Shown here piece by piece: positions 34,091-46,470 of a stretch of 64,000 nucleotides of DNA (positions within the stretch are counted from its first letter, which is position 1; each line of letters begins with the position of its first letter). This stretch comes from Solen grandis (Eukaryota; Mollusca; Bivalvia; Adapedonta; Solenidae). Position numbers and translations under genes: made by a program. The notes beneath the pieces were generated by a model. That model was not told the DNA's origin. It saw nothing but the letters and a program-made list of their open reading frames with translations, and did no database searches. The DNA is taken from contig CM037789.1 in assembly GCA_021229015.1 (NCBI GenBank), forward strand, positions 24,770,256 through 24,834,255, given 5' to 3'.

Positions 34091-35829
34091 AAACAAGAGG
34101 GCCATGATGGCCCTGAATCGCTCACCTGAGTACCATTGCTTCAACTGATGTCAAGGTTTTTAAACAGACAAGGATTCTGATATAACTTAATCTAAAACAT
34201 TTTACCCCTGACAATACTACACACCAAATATCTAAGCAATGGGCCATATGGTTTCAGAGAAGACTTGGGCGCAGGGTCATTTATCACCGTAGGGCCAAGA
34301 CTTTGAAAATCTTTGTAATGAACCATTAGATGCTACTACATACCAAAAATCTTAGCTCTAGGCCTTATTGATTCATAGAAGAAGATTTTTTAAGATTTTC
34401 CTATTTAACTCTATGTAAAACAAGTGACCCATGGTGTGGGGTCATTTATCACCATTGGGCTATGATTTGTACAATCTTGGTAGTGGCCCATAAGATGATG
34501 CTACATACCAAATATCTAAGCTCTAGGCCTTATGCATTCATGGAAGAAGATTTTTTAAGATTTTCCTATATAACTCTATGTAAAACAAGTGACCCCTGGT
34601 GCGGGGTCATTTATCACCATAGGGCTATGATTTGTACAATCTTGGTAGTGGCCCATAAGATGATGCTTCATACCAAATATCTAAGCTCTAGGCCTTATGC
34701 ATTCATGGAAGAAGATTTTTTAAGATTTTCCTATATAACTCTGTGTAAAACAAGTGACCCCTGGTGCGGGGTCATTTATCACCATAGGGCTATGATTTGT
34801 ACAATCTTGGTAGTGGCCCATAAGATGATGCTACATACCAAATATCTAAGCTCTAGGCCTTATGGATTCATAGAAGAAGATTTTTTAAGATTTTCCTATA
34901 TAACTCTGTGTAAAACAAGTGACCCCTGGTGCGGGGTCATTTATCACCATAGGGCTATGATTTGTACAATCTTGGTAGTGGCCCATAAGATGATGCTTCA
35001 TACCAAATATCTAAGCTCTAGGCCTTATGCATTCATGGAAGAAGATTTTTTAAGATTTTCCTATATAACTCTATGTAAAACAAGTGACCCCTGGTGCGGG
35101 GTCATTTATCACCATAGGGCTATGATTTGTACAATCTTGGTAGTGGCCCATAAGATGATGCTTCATACCAAATATCTAAGCTCTAGGCCTTATGCATTCA
35201 TGGAAGAAGATTTTTTAAGATTTTCCTATATAACTCTATGTAAAACAAGTGACCCCTGGTGCGGGGTCATTTATCACCATAGGGCTATGATTTATACAAT
35301 CTTGGTAGTGGCCCATAAGATGATGCTACATACCAAATATCTAAGCTCTAGGCCTTGCAGTTTCATAGAAGAAGATTTTTTAAGATTTTTCTATATAACT
35401 CTATGTAAAACAAGTGACCCCTGGTGCGGGGTCATTTATCACCATAGGGCTATGATTTATACAATCTTGGTAGTGGCCCATAAGATGATGCTACATACCA
35501 AATATCTAAGCTCTAGGCCTTGCAGTTTTGCAGAAGAAGATTTTCAAAGTTTGCATTTTTAAAATCTATTTTTACCTCCTGTGACCTAATTATGCAATGG
35601 ACCAGAACCATTTATACAACTTTAGTAGAGCTTCATCCAAGGAACATTCCTGCAAAATATTTTTCAAATTGGCCAAGCCGTTTAGGAGGAGATGTTGTTT
35701 GAAGCAATTGTTGACGCCGGACGCACGCACGCACGGACGCACGCACGCACGGACGACAGACGACGGACGCCGGACAAAAGGCGATCAGAAAAGCTCACCT
35801 TGAGCACGTTGTGCTCATGTGAGCTAAAA
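34091..35829 (+). repeat. Pearl/HINE-like element with seven 165-bp core units
   Basis: A complete element. The 5' end has the GGGCCATGATGGCCC palindrome. A ~370-bp head is followed by seven tandem units of 165 bp starting at 34462, 34627, 34792, 34957, 35122, 35287 and 35452. A short tail contains an ACGC/ACGG microsatellite (35717-35775), and the 3' end is a hairpin (TTGAGCACGTTGTGCTCA) with terminal GTGAGCTAAAA. Oyster pearl elements and Helentron-associated elements (HINEs) share this plan: unique ends, tandem core, tetranucleotide microsatellite and 3' hairpin. It is inserted in another dispersed element whose halves flank it. The 165-bp period is a multiple of three, which keeps a spurious 366-codon frame open. 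Confidence 0.85.
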
Positions 35830-36182
35830 ACATGTAGAGTTATGGTTCTTATGCACTGCACTTCCTCTCATCAAGATCAATCTACATATGAAGTTTCATC
35901 AACCTAGCTACTTTAGTATTGGAGTTATGCTCCGGACAAAATCAAAAGATTAAAAATGACAAAGGGCAATAACTCCTTTCAAAGTACATGCAGAGTTATA
36001 GTTCTTGTGCACTGCACTTCCTCTCATCAAGATGAATCTACATATGAAGTTTCATCAACACAGGTACAGTAGTTTTGGAGAAATGCTCCGGACAAATATT
36101 TGTAGACCAACCGCCGGACCGACCGACCGACCGACAGGGTGACTCCTATATACCCCCCCAAATTTCATTTGTGGGGGTATAA
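35830..36182 (+). repeat. Dispersed element D (tandem ~145-bp units, 3' hairpin)
   Basis: Two units built on GAGTTATGGTTCTTATGCAC, GAAGTTTCATCAAC and TTATGCTCCGGACAAA, then a GACC/GACG microsatellite (36105-36135) and a terminal hairpin at 36151-36182 (ACCCCCCCAAAT pairing with ATTTGTGGGGGT). The general plan matches the pearl/HINE type, but the sequence is a different family. Confidence 0.7.
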
Positions 36183-36649
36183 TCAATTTCTGGTTAAAAC
36201 ATACAGACTGTTGTACAAACTGCTTTTCTCTTGCTTCTGACAATACTGCTATTAAACTTGTTATCCATCGTCCAAATCATGAATTTGACATTGGGAACTC
36301 GATTTTGCCAAAGGTATATGATAACAGGATGCTACCTTTCTCAGGAAAGCAAAATTGTTTTTGCCCTTCTTAAATATTGAGCCAAAGGCAATGAATCACT
36401 TCAGCCAAGGTCAAGATTAACACAGAAGCTTACTTCTGCTGTTTCCTTGATTCTCTCTCAACAATTGGCATTCCCATCATCTCCCATCATTCTCCTGCAG
36501 ACTTGACAGAGACGTCTGTTGCTGAAAGTTGATTGTCCAACCTTTCAAAAGTAAATTGCCATCTTCAGGAAATTACATTATTTTTTTTTCCCTTTCAATT
36601 TTGTCTGTACGCTAATATGCATGCTCCTCTCTTGCTGTGATATTGACTT

Positions 36650-36905
36650 CTTACCTTATTGTTACTGAAATGCTAGTGAGGGTTGACCAAAAACTATTAG
36701 AGGCTTGACCAAAAACTATCTGTTAAAAGTGAGGGCTAGTCAAAAAGTATTGACTGCTTTCCTATGTCGTAAAAAGTATCAGAGGTCTGGTCAAAAAGAA
36801 TTGATATCTGATACCAGTTCCTGATAAATGCCTTAGTGAGTGAGGGCTGGTCAATTAGTAAGAACTGTTTACCTTACAGTAAATGATATGCCTTAGTGAG
36901 TTAGG
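36650..36905 (+). repeat. Low-copy degenerate repeat (GACCAAAAACTATT)
   Basis: TTGACCAAAAACTAT, TAGTCAAAAAGTATTGAC and TGGTCAAAAAGAATTGA alternate with GTGAGGGCTGGTC; two copies of TGCCTTAGTGAGT near 36830 and 36890. Confidence 0.5.
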
Positions 36906-37274
36906 AATGTTTATTTATGAATTTTCCATTAAAAATCTTCATATCATGTACAGGACTCATTAAAGTACTCTTTTCGATCATTTCACCTTTGAACTTTTTT
37001 ACGCATACATTTTGAAACCTTTTCACCGGACCTTACACCGGACAAATCATTGGTCAAGTGATCAAACTGATAACCTCCCAGTTACAGGCAAGATGCTCTG
37101 TTACCACTCAAGTTACCAAGACTGGTAATTAATAGTAATGTGTATGATTATTTTTCACCATAAAAACATTTGCAGATCTTTTATTGGAAGGGGTGTTTTT
37201 AGGTTGAGTAAAATACCACCTTTTAAGACACAGAAACATTTGAATGACAATATAGTGAAAATATAAATAAATAA

Positions 37275-37505
37275 AGGTGGATGGACTTCCTTAAGGTAGA
37301 TGGACTTCCTTAAGGTAAAAGGACTTCTTTAGTGTTAATTCACTACCTTAAGGTAGATGGACTTCCTTAAGGTAAAAGGACTTCTTTAGTGTTAATTCAC
37401 TACCTTAAGGTAGATGGACTTCCTTAAGGTAAAAGGACTTCTTTAGTGTTAATTCACTACCTTAAGGTAGTTGGACTTCTTTAAGGTAGATGGACTTCTT
37501 AAAGA
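37275..37505 (+). repeat. 57-bp minisatellite
   Basis: About four units of GGTAGATGGACTTCCTTAAG, GTAAAAGGACTTCTTTAGTG and TTAATTCACTACCTTAA, nearly identical. Each unit has CCTTAAGG-type palindromes. Confidence 0.85.
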
Positions 37506-39264
37506 CAACTAATTAATATGGACAGGACCATAGTCTATATAACCAAACTCAAATTTCACTTCCCCTGCTCCCTCAACACAATCGAACTGCCCAAGCCACC
37601 ATAAAACTAATTGGGTGGTCTTTTATTGGACATAAAATAAAGATGGCATAGTTTCTACTGTCCTACAATGACAATGCCAGTATCATACAAGCTACTTCAG
37701 TAAGTGCAAACAGTTCACATCATCATATACATATTATCCCCATTTTTCTAAAATGACAACCATATCACTAACACAGATCAAAAATCACCACTAAAACATC
37801 ACAGTTCTCTTACATGCTGCTCTGCTTGCCCAAGCACAAAACAGAAAAGACACATTCTCAAGTTTAAGATGAAGCTTTGATTATCATTCTGATGTATTTC
37901 CTAACCTACATCACTGTAATGTCATATAAACTGTTCATAAGAGATTATCATGTTAGGCCATCATTAAAGATATGTTTGTTTGCCGTGATCCGATCAACCA
38001 AACAGAATCAGTACAAACTCAATTTTTTTGTAGCCGCAGATTGATTATATATTTTTTTCAGGTCTACCATTTCCCTCTTTTGATAAATCTCATTCCTTCC
38101 ATCCTTTCTGCTGTTTTCATGCCACTTTCAGTTGGATATTCTCTGCAATTAGATCACAACAAACAAACATATTTTTTAACGATAACCTCATGTTTGTTTT
38201 TTTTTTACCCACGAAGATTTCATTCTTCACACATCAATGACTATGTAAATTGATCATATACTAAATGTCTAGGATTTCCTACCTTAACTTCCTGCCTTCC
38301 CTCTTGGTCATCACACATCTCTGTCACATAATAATTTCCTTCTATTCCAACAAGTCATTGACATGAGCAAGTTCAACGGAGTTCATTTAGTCATTGGACA
38401 TTGTCTCCCTCCAATACCCACCTCCAACCACATACAGATATATATAAACTACTCAGACTTAGTGAAATCCCATTTACTAGTGTATTTGATAGCTTTGCTC
38501 TTGACGATTACCATTTTGAGTTGTTAGATACATTATATCCCAAAGCAAGTTTTTGGGAGGGGGGCTTTATATGCAGCGTCGGATACCCACGACTGCCTAT
38601 TACATCTGTCAGCCGTGGGATACTTGGCTAGCACTTTATCGTTATAAGGATATCCATAAGAGGTATGTCGACCAATCAAAATGCTGCTTACACATCTGAG
38701 TACTCTTCAGTTGGAGATCTAAAATTTGTAAGTCAGTAACACACTCCTCACAGTGATTATGTCACAATGTGCTACTGTAAGTACAAGAGTTTCTATTGGT
38801 CAAAAAATTCCCACTACCTAGTAGGGCAGCGAATGGTGGCGCAGCTTTTCAAATAATCGATAATGAGCAAATGCTTACTAATAATCCCACCGGTGATGAA
38901 TGAAGTAACGGAATGAGCGCTTGTGGGTTTCCGACACTGCTTTATATGGGGAGCTTCCTTGAAGTCCTTTTCCATTGGGTTGTGAAATGCGTCTGGTCAA
39001 TATTCCTTCTTTTTTTTTCAAAATAAATTTTTCTTTAAAATCGCTTCACAGAACTGATTTTCAATCACATCAATATTCAAAAACACAGTACCATCACCCT
39101 TTCCAACAGAACTGTGACCTTCCTTTACTTCACATGACATCATGGTAACTTTTTCCTTAATCATTAAATTTACCATAGCAATGTAGCTGGAGTATGAATC
39201 ACCATCTGGGATAGCTCTTAACTGGTTTATTTGGTTTAATATTTTGGGCAATAAATTTTCATAA

Positions 39265-39476
39265 GGCCAAAAAAAAAGGTTCCGTTTCTGGTCTCCATCA
39301 AATAAAGAAGAGGGTTGGTAGGTCAGTTTTTAATTTTTTTTTAGTTTTTTTTTTTTTTTTAAACAAAAGGTAAAAAAAAAAGGAAAAATTTTTTTAAAGG
39401 CAGATAGGTAAAAAATTGGGTCGGTCATGAAAAAAGAGGATTGGTCGGGAGTCCAGAAACGAACTTTTTTTTGGCC
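39265..39476. mobile_element. MITE with ~26-bp TIR and TAA duplication
   Basis: Ends GGCCAAAAAAAAAGGTTCCG and, inverted, CGAACTTTTTTTTGGCC, with CCAGAAAC/GTTTCTGG just inside. TAA flanks both ends, a 3-bp duplication typical of PIF/Harbinger. Interior is poly-A/T rich. Confidence 0.65.
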
Positions 39477-39658
39477 TAACTGCTTTTTCAATAAATTTTA
39501 TAATTATTAAATCATTTAGTGTTCTGATCTGCAATGAAAAGTAAGTGATTCTCAGCAAATTTTGAGTAGTATACAAAGAGATAGATTGTGTGTGAATCTG
39601 CATAGGAGTCATTTGGAAACTTCTGACTCTGCGTGAGACATGCTGTACTGTCTCTGTG

Positions 39659-39778
39659 ATATCACGCCATAAACAAGGGGCATAATATATTACCAAACCC
39701 AGTCATATTATTGTGACACTAGACAGACGAGTATGTCACGGCTTGGAATTAAACCCACAACCTCCCAGTATCAAGGAA
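39659..39778 (-). repeat. SINE family B, partial copy
   Basis: Matches the family B middle (ATCACGCCATAAACA, CCAGTCATATTATTGTGACA) and keeps part of the B-box side (GAATTAAACCCACAACCTCC). Confidence 0.5.
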
Positions 39779-40104
39779 CATACTTTTATTATATACTTTT
39801 GTATACTACGCATTTTCAATCTGTTACCAAAATACAGAAATTTTTATCAAGGTCCCAATGTTATCCAAGTCTGTATCACGTCTCTACCTTGTGTAAACAT
39901 ATTTCTATGTGCTTAGAATGGAACTACTTTTATTTGACATCACTGCACAATGCGGATGTCCAACTATGTTGACCAGATTTGGAAATGAAAGCCGTTTATA
40001 CACTGCATATTATTACGCGCCGTGTAGAACACAACCAGATTTCTTTATATACTGTAACCTTGATAAAAAAAAATAGTTCCTTTGTTCTTTGTTGTTTGAT
40101 GGTA

Positions 40105-41212
40105 AAACAAGAGGGCCATGATGGCCCTGGATCGCTCACCTGATATCATTAGGCTATGTAAAATCAAGTGACCCCTGGGGCAGAGCCAATTTTGACCCCA
40201 GGGTCATGATTTGAACAAACTGGGTAGAGGTCTATTAGCCCATGTTACATACCAAATATCTAAACTCCAGACCTTGTGGTTTTTGAAAAGAAATTTTTCG
40301 TTTTTTTTCCAAAATAAGTCTATGTAAAATCAAGTGATCCCTGGGGCGGGGCCAATTTTCACCAAATATCTAAATGCCAGGCCATGTGTTTTCTAGTTTC
40401 CTAAAAAGAAGAATTTTCAAGTTATTTCTATATTAGCCTATGTAAAATCAGGTGACCCCAATGGCGGGGCGAAATTTGACTCCAGGGCCATGATTTGAAC
40501 AAACTAAATATAGATCCACTAGACAATGCATGATTCATGATTTGAACAAACTTGGTAGAGGTCTATTAGCCCATGTCACATACCAAATATCTAAACTCCA
40601 GGCTTTGTGATTTCTGAGAAGAAGATTTTTCAGGTATCTCCTATATTAGTCTATGTTAAATCAAGTGACCCCTGGGGTGGGGCCAATTTTGACCCCAGGG
40701 TCATATTTACAATCTTGGTGAGAGTCATAAGATCATGCTAATACCAAATATCTAAACTCCAGGCCTTGTGGTTTCTGAGAAGAAGATTTTTCAAGTTTTT
40801 TTTCTATATTAGCCTATGTTAAATCAAGTGACCCTTGGGGTGGGGCCAATTTTGACCCCAGGGTCATAGTTTGAACAATCTTGGTTGAGAGTCATAAGAT
40901 CATGCTACATACCAAATATCTAAAGGCTAGGCCTTGTGGTTTCGGAGAAGATTTTTAAAATTTTCATTTTTAAAATCTATTTTTAGCTCCTGTGACCTAG
41001 ATTTTTGACCAATCAAAATAATTTTAACAACTTTGGTAAAAGGGCCCCATAATGAACATTCCTGTGAAGTTTTATCAAAATCCAGTGAGTAGTTTAGAAG
41101 GAGATGTTGTTTAAAGAAATTGTTGACGACGGACGCACGCACGCACGGACGACGGACAAAAGGCGATCACAAAAGCTCACCATGAGCACGTTGTGCTCAG
41201 GTGAGCTAAAAA
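40105..41212 (+). repeat. Pearl/HINE-like element
   Basis: Starts AAACAAGAGGGCCATGATGG and ends with CACCATGAGCACGTTGTGCT, then CAGGTGAGCTAAAAA. The core holds about five diverged units with the recurring phrases AAATCAAGTGACCCCTGGGG and AAATATCTAAACTCCAGGCC. Near 41137-41160 is the ACGCACGCACGGACGACGG tail. Core units differ from each other, so this copy is older than the one at 34.1 kb. Confidence 0.85.
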
Positions 41213-41677
41213 TGAAGATTTGTTTGAAAATAAATGCAAAGTCAAGAATTTATATGTTAATATTTTAAAAGGATCATTAAAATCATAGACTGATAGTAAT
41301 AATTTGTTTATATCACCCAGCCACCAAAACTTAAGGAGAGCGAAAAATTTCAGTGTTTATTAAAAACTCATGAAAACACTTTCTGCTTATATTGTATTTT
41401 GCAAGAAAAAATATTTTTATTCTATATCTATATAAACAATGGATGGAACTCATGAAAGACCAATTTCGATACCAGTGAACTTCCCACACCACAGTATTTA
41501 GGAATATCTTGGGCGTAACACAAGACATAAGGCATCCCCCTACAAGTAATCCACAAATTCCAACCCTAATCTCTCTTCCTTCCCATTGTGTAAATAACAT
41601 TCTCAGCATCATTTTTCTGCATTACTCATTCTTTATAACAAGCAACTTCGAATATAACAAGTAATTGGTGATTTATT

Positions 41678-41875
41678 CAGTTACCAAAGCAACCAGAATT
41701 TTGGTCCAAGAAAAAAAAATTAAGTGACGTGCAGAATTTCCATACTGCCACCTATTCATATACCAAATTTTGTAATATTATCTTAAAAGGTTTTTAAGTT
41801 ATTGCAGAATCCAGATTTTAAGACATCCCGATGGACGGACAGATGAAGGGCAAACCTACACGGTTTACACCGGCG
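41678..41875 (+). repeat. Dispersed repeat F, copy 2
   Basis: See 3796-3990. It shares TTTTGGTCCAAGAAAAAA, CATACTGCCACCTATTCATA and GATGGACGGACAGATG. Confidence 0.55.
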
Positions 41876-42303
41876 GGGACTAAAAAGCAATATTCGGACA
41901 GTTTAACAAACCAGATCAATAAAGTATCCGAAGAAATTATCATCATGGTCTTATAGGTGTTTCGTTTTATACGGCCCCGAGTTCTATTAAATGTATAATA
42001 ATGCAAACTTCATCAAAAGCTTCTAACTTCCTCTTTGGAACAACTATTTTGGTCACATGTCTATTTTGAAAACTGTTTCTAGAACACCTGATTTCAATGG
42101 CTAATAGAAGCTTTGTGAAACATTGCCTGATTATCATCTATGTCTGGCTGCCAAATGAAATAATGAATACTAGAATCAGATTACAAAATAACGTGACTAA
42201 AATGGTTGTTTTTGAGGCATTAATCTAGCTATTATTTTGCACCATATTGGACACTGACCAATTTGCATCTAACCCCATAATGCAGCTATAAAGAATTAAG
42301 AAA

Positions 42304-42473
42304 GTCTTACCCAAATGTTCTGGTCCAAGTATTACCGAAATGTCCCGGTCCAAGTATTACCGAAATGTTCCTGTCAAAGTCTTACCGAAATGTCCCGGTC
42401 CAAGTATTACCGAAATGTTCCTGTCAATGTCTTACCCAAATGTTCCGGTCCAAGTATTACCGAAATGTTCAGG
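42304..42473 (+). repeat. 25-bp minisatellite
   Basis: About seven units of CCAAGTATTACCGAAATGTC plus CCGGT, with T/C variants. Open frames here are repeat artefacts. Confidence 0.85.
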
Positions 42474-45426
42474 TCTGATGGTCACGCCCAGCATGTCCAG
42501 TTCAGACAGACAAATTTCTCTTATACATTTCCTGTCCAGGGAGACGTACAAAATTGTCTATTTTGACCTCAAATTTTTTTAATGACTTTCAAATATTTCA
42601 AATTTTGTTTCCTTATCTATACATATGCAAGGGTCATTTGACTCCCTTTTGCAAAAAAAATAAAAGAAGGAAAGGAAAACCCTCATAATATATAGGTAAA
42701 TTATATTCTAAGTTTTGGACATGCCTGCTTTTATGTATCCAGACAAGCACCTTTCCAGAAATTAAATTTAGAATTTATGGGTAATTCATGGGCCATTACT
42801 CAATATCAGCCGTTCAATCAAGCTTGGCCGAGACAATAATATAGCCAAAAACATTTGTCTTTAAAGACTGCTAATTAGACATGAAGATGTTAAAGAGTAA
42901 AAACAAGTTACCCGTGGACGATGGTCAGGTGGCAGACATCTAAAGATCAATTCAAACAGCTTAGAAAGATGAGCCTAAAAGCATATCCTGGAGGGTTGAA
43001 TATTGAAAAATAAAATCACTCATCCAATGCCTTGTACTCCGTAATATTCGTTTGCCCTCAAACTTTTGTAGATAGGTCTACTGTTGGTCTCATCTCAAAC
43101 TTCCTTAAACCTACATTTTATACCCCGTTGAATTAATTATTCTGTACATGGGTGATAAAACGATCTAACCACATCCTTTCAAGTTTTAAAGATAATTTAA
43201 TTATTGCAAAAAAAAAGCCTGTATATATGAGGAAAGCCACTGGTGTGCCTATCTATCTTCCTCTTTTATTTAGCTAATAAGACAAGTTCTGGGAACTGCA
43301 AAAACAGAACATCAAACATTCTGAATTTAACAGAAAGCTAACCGTAAGTCACCATGGAACCATTTATATTCTGTTTGTTAGGTTTTGCATCAAAATGACA
43401 GTATATTCGTGAGCAACTTTGAGTATTTTGTGATAAAAACAGCTACATCAAGTCATACACATTATCATCTGAGGCCAACCAGTCCTGAAACTATCGATAT
43501 TCATGTTATTTAAGAACCATGTAGGAAGGTACCCAATCTATTTCAACAATACCATACCGTTTAATACTATTCATTGATTTTGTTCCCTATCAAGAAAGTT
43601 AACCCATACCTCAAGCATATTTGAGAAACTTCCACGACTTGATAAATATTAATTGACTGAACCTTAATCAAAATAATCATAGATAATGTTAATTAATAAT
43701 CAATAAATCAACACAGCTTTTCAATAATAGAAAACCACAAAGCCCTTCAAGAAATTGATTGTTACAAGTACATAAATTGTGTATATGTACTGTGCCAAAT
43801 GTTTCCAAATTTGACTATATTTTTTTTTAAAGATTTTTTTAAAGTTTAATCTGATTTTCTTTCTGTTACCGTAGTAACCAGATTTCTGCATGAAACTAAA
43901 ATTCTTTGAATTATTTAAAATTTGGAAGGGCATGACACTTAAAGAACATCCCAACTGTAAAGATTTATTAAACTTGGCCAAGGGTTTTTGGAGGAGAGGT
44001 CATTTGAAGCTATTTTTGGATGATGGAGTCGGACAATGACCTGTCACAATACCTCACCTTGAGAATTTCATGATCTGCTGAGGTCTAAAATCCATCCTTC
44101 ATTATTTTATTGCATCAGTACGGCCCTTAAACAGTATTTGGTAATACCTCAAAAACAAAAAAATCAATGAAAATGGCATGATGATAACAACCACATCTTG
44201 GTTATTTATAAATTCATTTTGTATCTGTTTTAAGATAAAAAAAAAAAAAAATCTGGAAAAAAAATACAAGCATTTATTTGATATATTTTTTAATGCACTT
44301 AACGTCTTGTACACCTATTATGCAATACACTGTCATGTTAAGTGCAGCTTAGATAATCCTCGGACTCTTACAGATCAATCAAGTTGAACCCTAGTACAAT
44401 AATTCTGTGCCAGGAAGAGCCAAACCCCTTCCAGATAAGACGATAAGCGTAAGCCTGACAAACAATCACCATCTAGGATGAAACTGATAAAATATGTTTG
44501 TGGTTTTGAAAATAGATTTAAGGGTAAAATTATTCAAGTTCGTGTCTGAGGATTACACCATTTGAACTGTTAATAAAGGAAAAAAATTATTTTGAGATAT
44601 ATAATCACTCAGTGACGATCCTTGACAATTATTTATTTGCAGTTACCTTACCCATGGTAAATGCATCTCAACTCTTCAGTAAAGGTATCAGATCAGGGAT
44701 CAACACTAACAGCGTCCCGGGATCCCGAGGACACCAAAAATCGTGAAGGGACTCCAGAATTGATATGCCAGGTGTTCTTTTGGGACAATGACTTTTCCAA
44801 TTAATACTAAATTGAGCAGCCGCATTTGTTTAAAACCTATGTAATCAACTTCATAAAACTTTCTTTTTAGTAACCCTTTTTGATGAATCATAACTTTTTG
44901 ATAAATTGTTATAGATGTGAATAAAGCCATCATATATCTGAAAGACATGGCAGGGACTCCTTAGATTCAGAAGGGACTCTTGGATTTTAAAGCAGGTTTT
45001 CCGTCAGAATACCTGGCTAAAAAGTTAGTGTCAAACCCTGCAGATTATTCTCTTTTTGTGTTAATTTTTCTCATAATTTTATTAAACACTTGGAATAACC
45101 CTACATACACATGTGTGACTCGATCAATATCTAAATTTACTGAGCTTTAAATGGTATGCATAAATATGCAATAATGGATTTTCTCTTTGCAAAGCAGACT
45201 GTGTTGAGAATCTGTCAGCTACAATAATGAGCAAACAGAGAAAAGTAAAGCAAAGTATTATTCTTCAAAATCGTATTGCGATACATTGCAATACAGCAGC
45301 TGATTTTCCTGCTTGGTTCACTAATCCCAACTTTGTCCAAATATTGCTTTTTGTTTTTCATCTTCCTCAACTTCAAGCTTGTCATTGAACGCTTTCATTA
45401 CATATGTCAATTACACCCTGGATCCG

Positions 45427-46385
45427 GTCATTAGGTGTAAAATCAAGTGACCCCTGGGGCAGAGCCAATTTTGACCCCAGGGTCATGATTTGAACAAAGT
45501 TGGTAAGAATCGACTAGACAATGCTACACACTACCACACTCTTCTTGGTAGAGGTCTATTAGCCCATGTTACATACCAAATATATATGCCTATGTTTAAT
45601 CAAGTGACCCCTGGGGCGGGGCCAATTTTGACCCCAGGGTCATGATTTGAACAATCTTGGTAGAGATCATAGACATGCTACAACCAAAAATCAACTAGCC
45701 TTGTGGTTTCTGAGAAGAAGATTTTTCAAGTTTTTCTATATTAGCCTATGTGAAATCAAGTGACCCCTGGGTCGGGGCCAATTTTGACCCCAGGGTCATA
45801 ATTTGTACAATCTTGGTAGAGATCAACTAGACAATGCTACACACCAAATATCTTAACTCTATGCCTTGTGGTTTCTGAGAAGAAGATTTTTCAAGTTTTT
45901 TCTATATTAGCCTATGTTAAATTGACCCCTGTGGCAGGGCCAATTTTGAAGAAGATTTTTTCAAGTTTTTCCTATATTAGCCTATGTGAAATCAAGTGAC
46001 CCCTGGGGCGGGGCCAATTTTGACCCCAAGGTCATAATTTGTACAATCTTGGTAGAGAGTCATAAGATCATGCTACATACCAAAAATCAAAAGGCTAGGC
46101 CTTGTGGTTTCAGAGAAGAAGATTTTTTAAATTTTCATTTTTAAAATCTATTTTTAGCTCCTGTGACCTAATTATGCAATAGACCAGAACCATTTATACA
46201 ACTTTAGTAGAGCTTCATCCAAGGAACATTCCTGCAAAATATTTTTCAAATTGGCCAAGCCGTTTAGGAGGAGATGTTGTTTGAAGCAATTGTTGACGCC
46301 AGACGCACGCACGGACGCATGGACGACGGACAAAAGGCGATCAGAAAAGCTCACCTTGAGCACGTTGTGCTCAGGTGAGCTAAAA
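45427..46385 (+). repeat. Pearl/HINE-like element, 5' truncated
   Basis: Enters directly in core units (AAATCAAGTGACCCCTGGGG) without the 5' palindrome, carries four or five diverged units, then the ACGCACGCACGGACGC tail and the intact 3' hairpin with GGTGAGCTAAAAA. From 46146 to 46385 the tail is nearly identical to the tail of the 34.1-kb element, so the two share a recent source. Confidence 0.82.
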
Positions 46386-46470
46386 ACTGAAAAACTATAT
46401 CATCAAATATATAAACCTGAATTTTCTGGAAAATAGTGCACCTAATCTGCCATTGTCTACGGTTAGTTCA

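Larger units (their letters stand above)
36183..40104. other. Repeat-poor stretch, no gene recognised
   Basis: Apart from two minisatellite-like regions, a TAA-flanked MITE and a SINE B piece, no exon was recognised. Short frames at 37.97-38.63 kb lack family features. Confidence 0.4.
41213..45426. other. No gene recognised
   Basis: Holds repeat F, the 25-bp minisatellite and a decayed pearl-like 3' end near 43860-44090 (CTCACCTTGAGAATTTCATG). The rest is AT-rich with no recognisable exon. Confidence 0.4.

Noticed and set aside
34462..35562. 366-codon open reading frame with 55-residue protein repeats
   Set aside because: It lies wholly in the 165-bp tandem core of a pearl-like element. The period is a multiple of three, so one open unit keeps the frame open. 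Other copies of the family have stops and indels at once.
34091..35829. Classical Helitron with 5'-TC and 3'-CTRR inserted between A and T
   Set aside because: The 3' CTAA and hairpin fit, but no 5' TC was found and the flanks are not A and T. A Helentron/HINE-type assignment fits better.
42315..42582. Overlapping frames with KYYRNVPV repeats
   Set aside because: Products of the 25-bp minisatellite.
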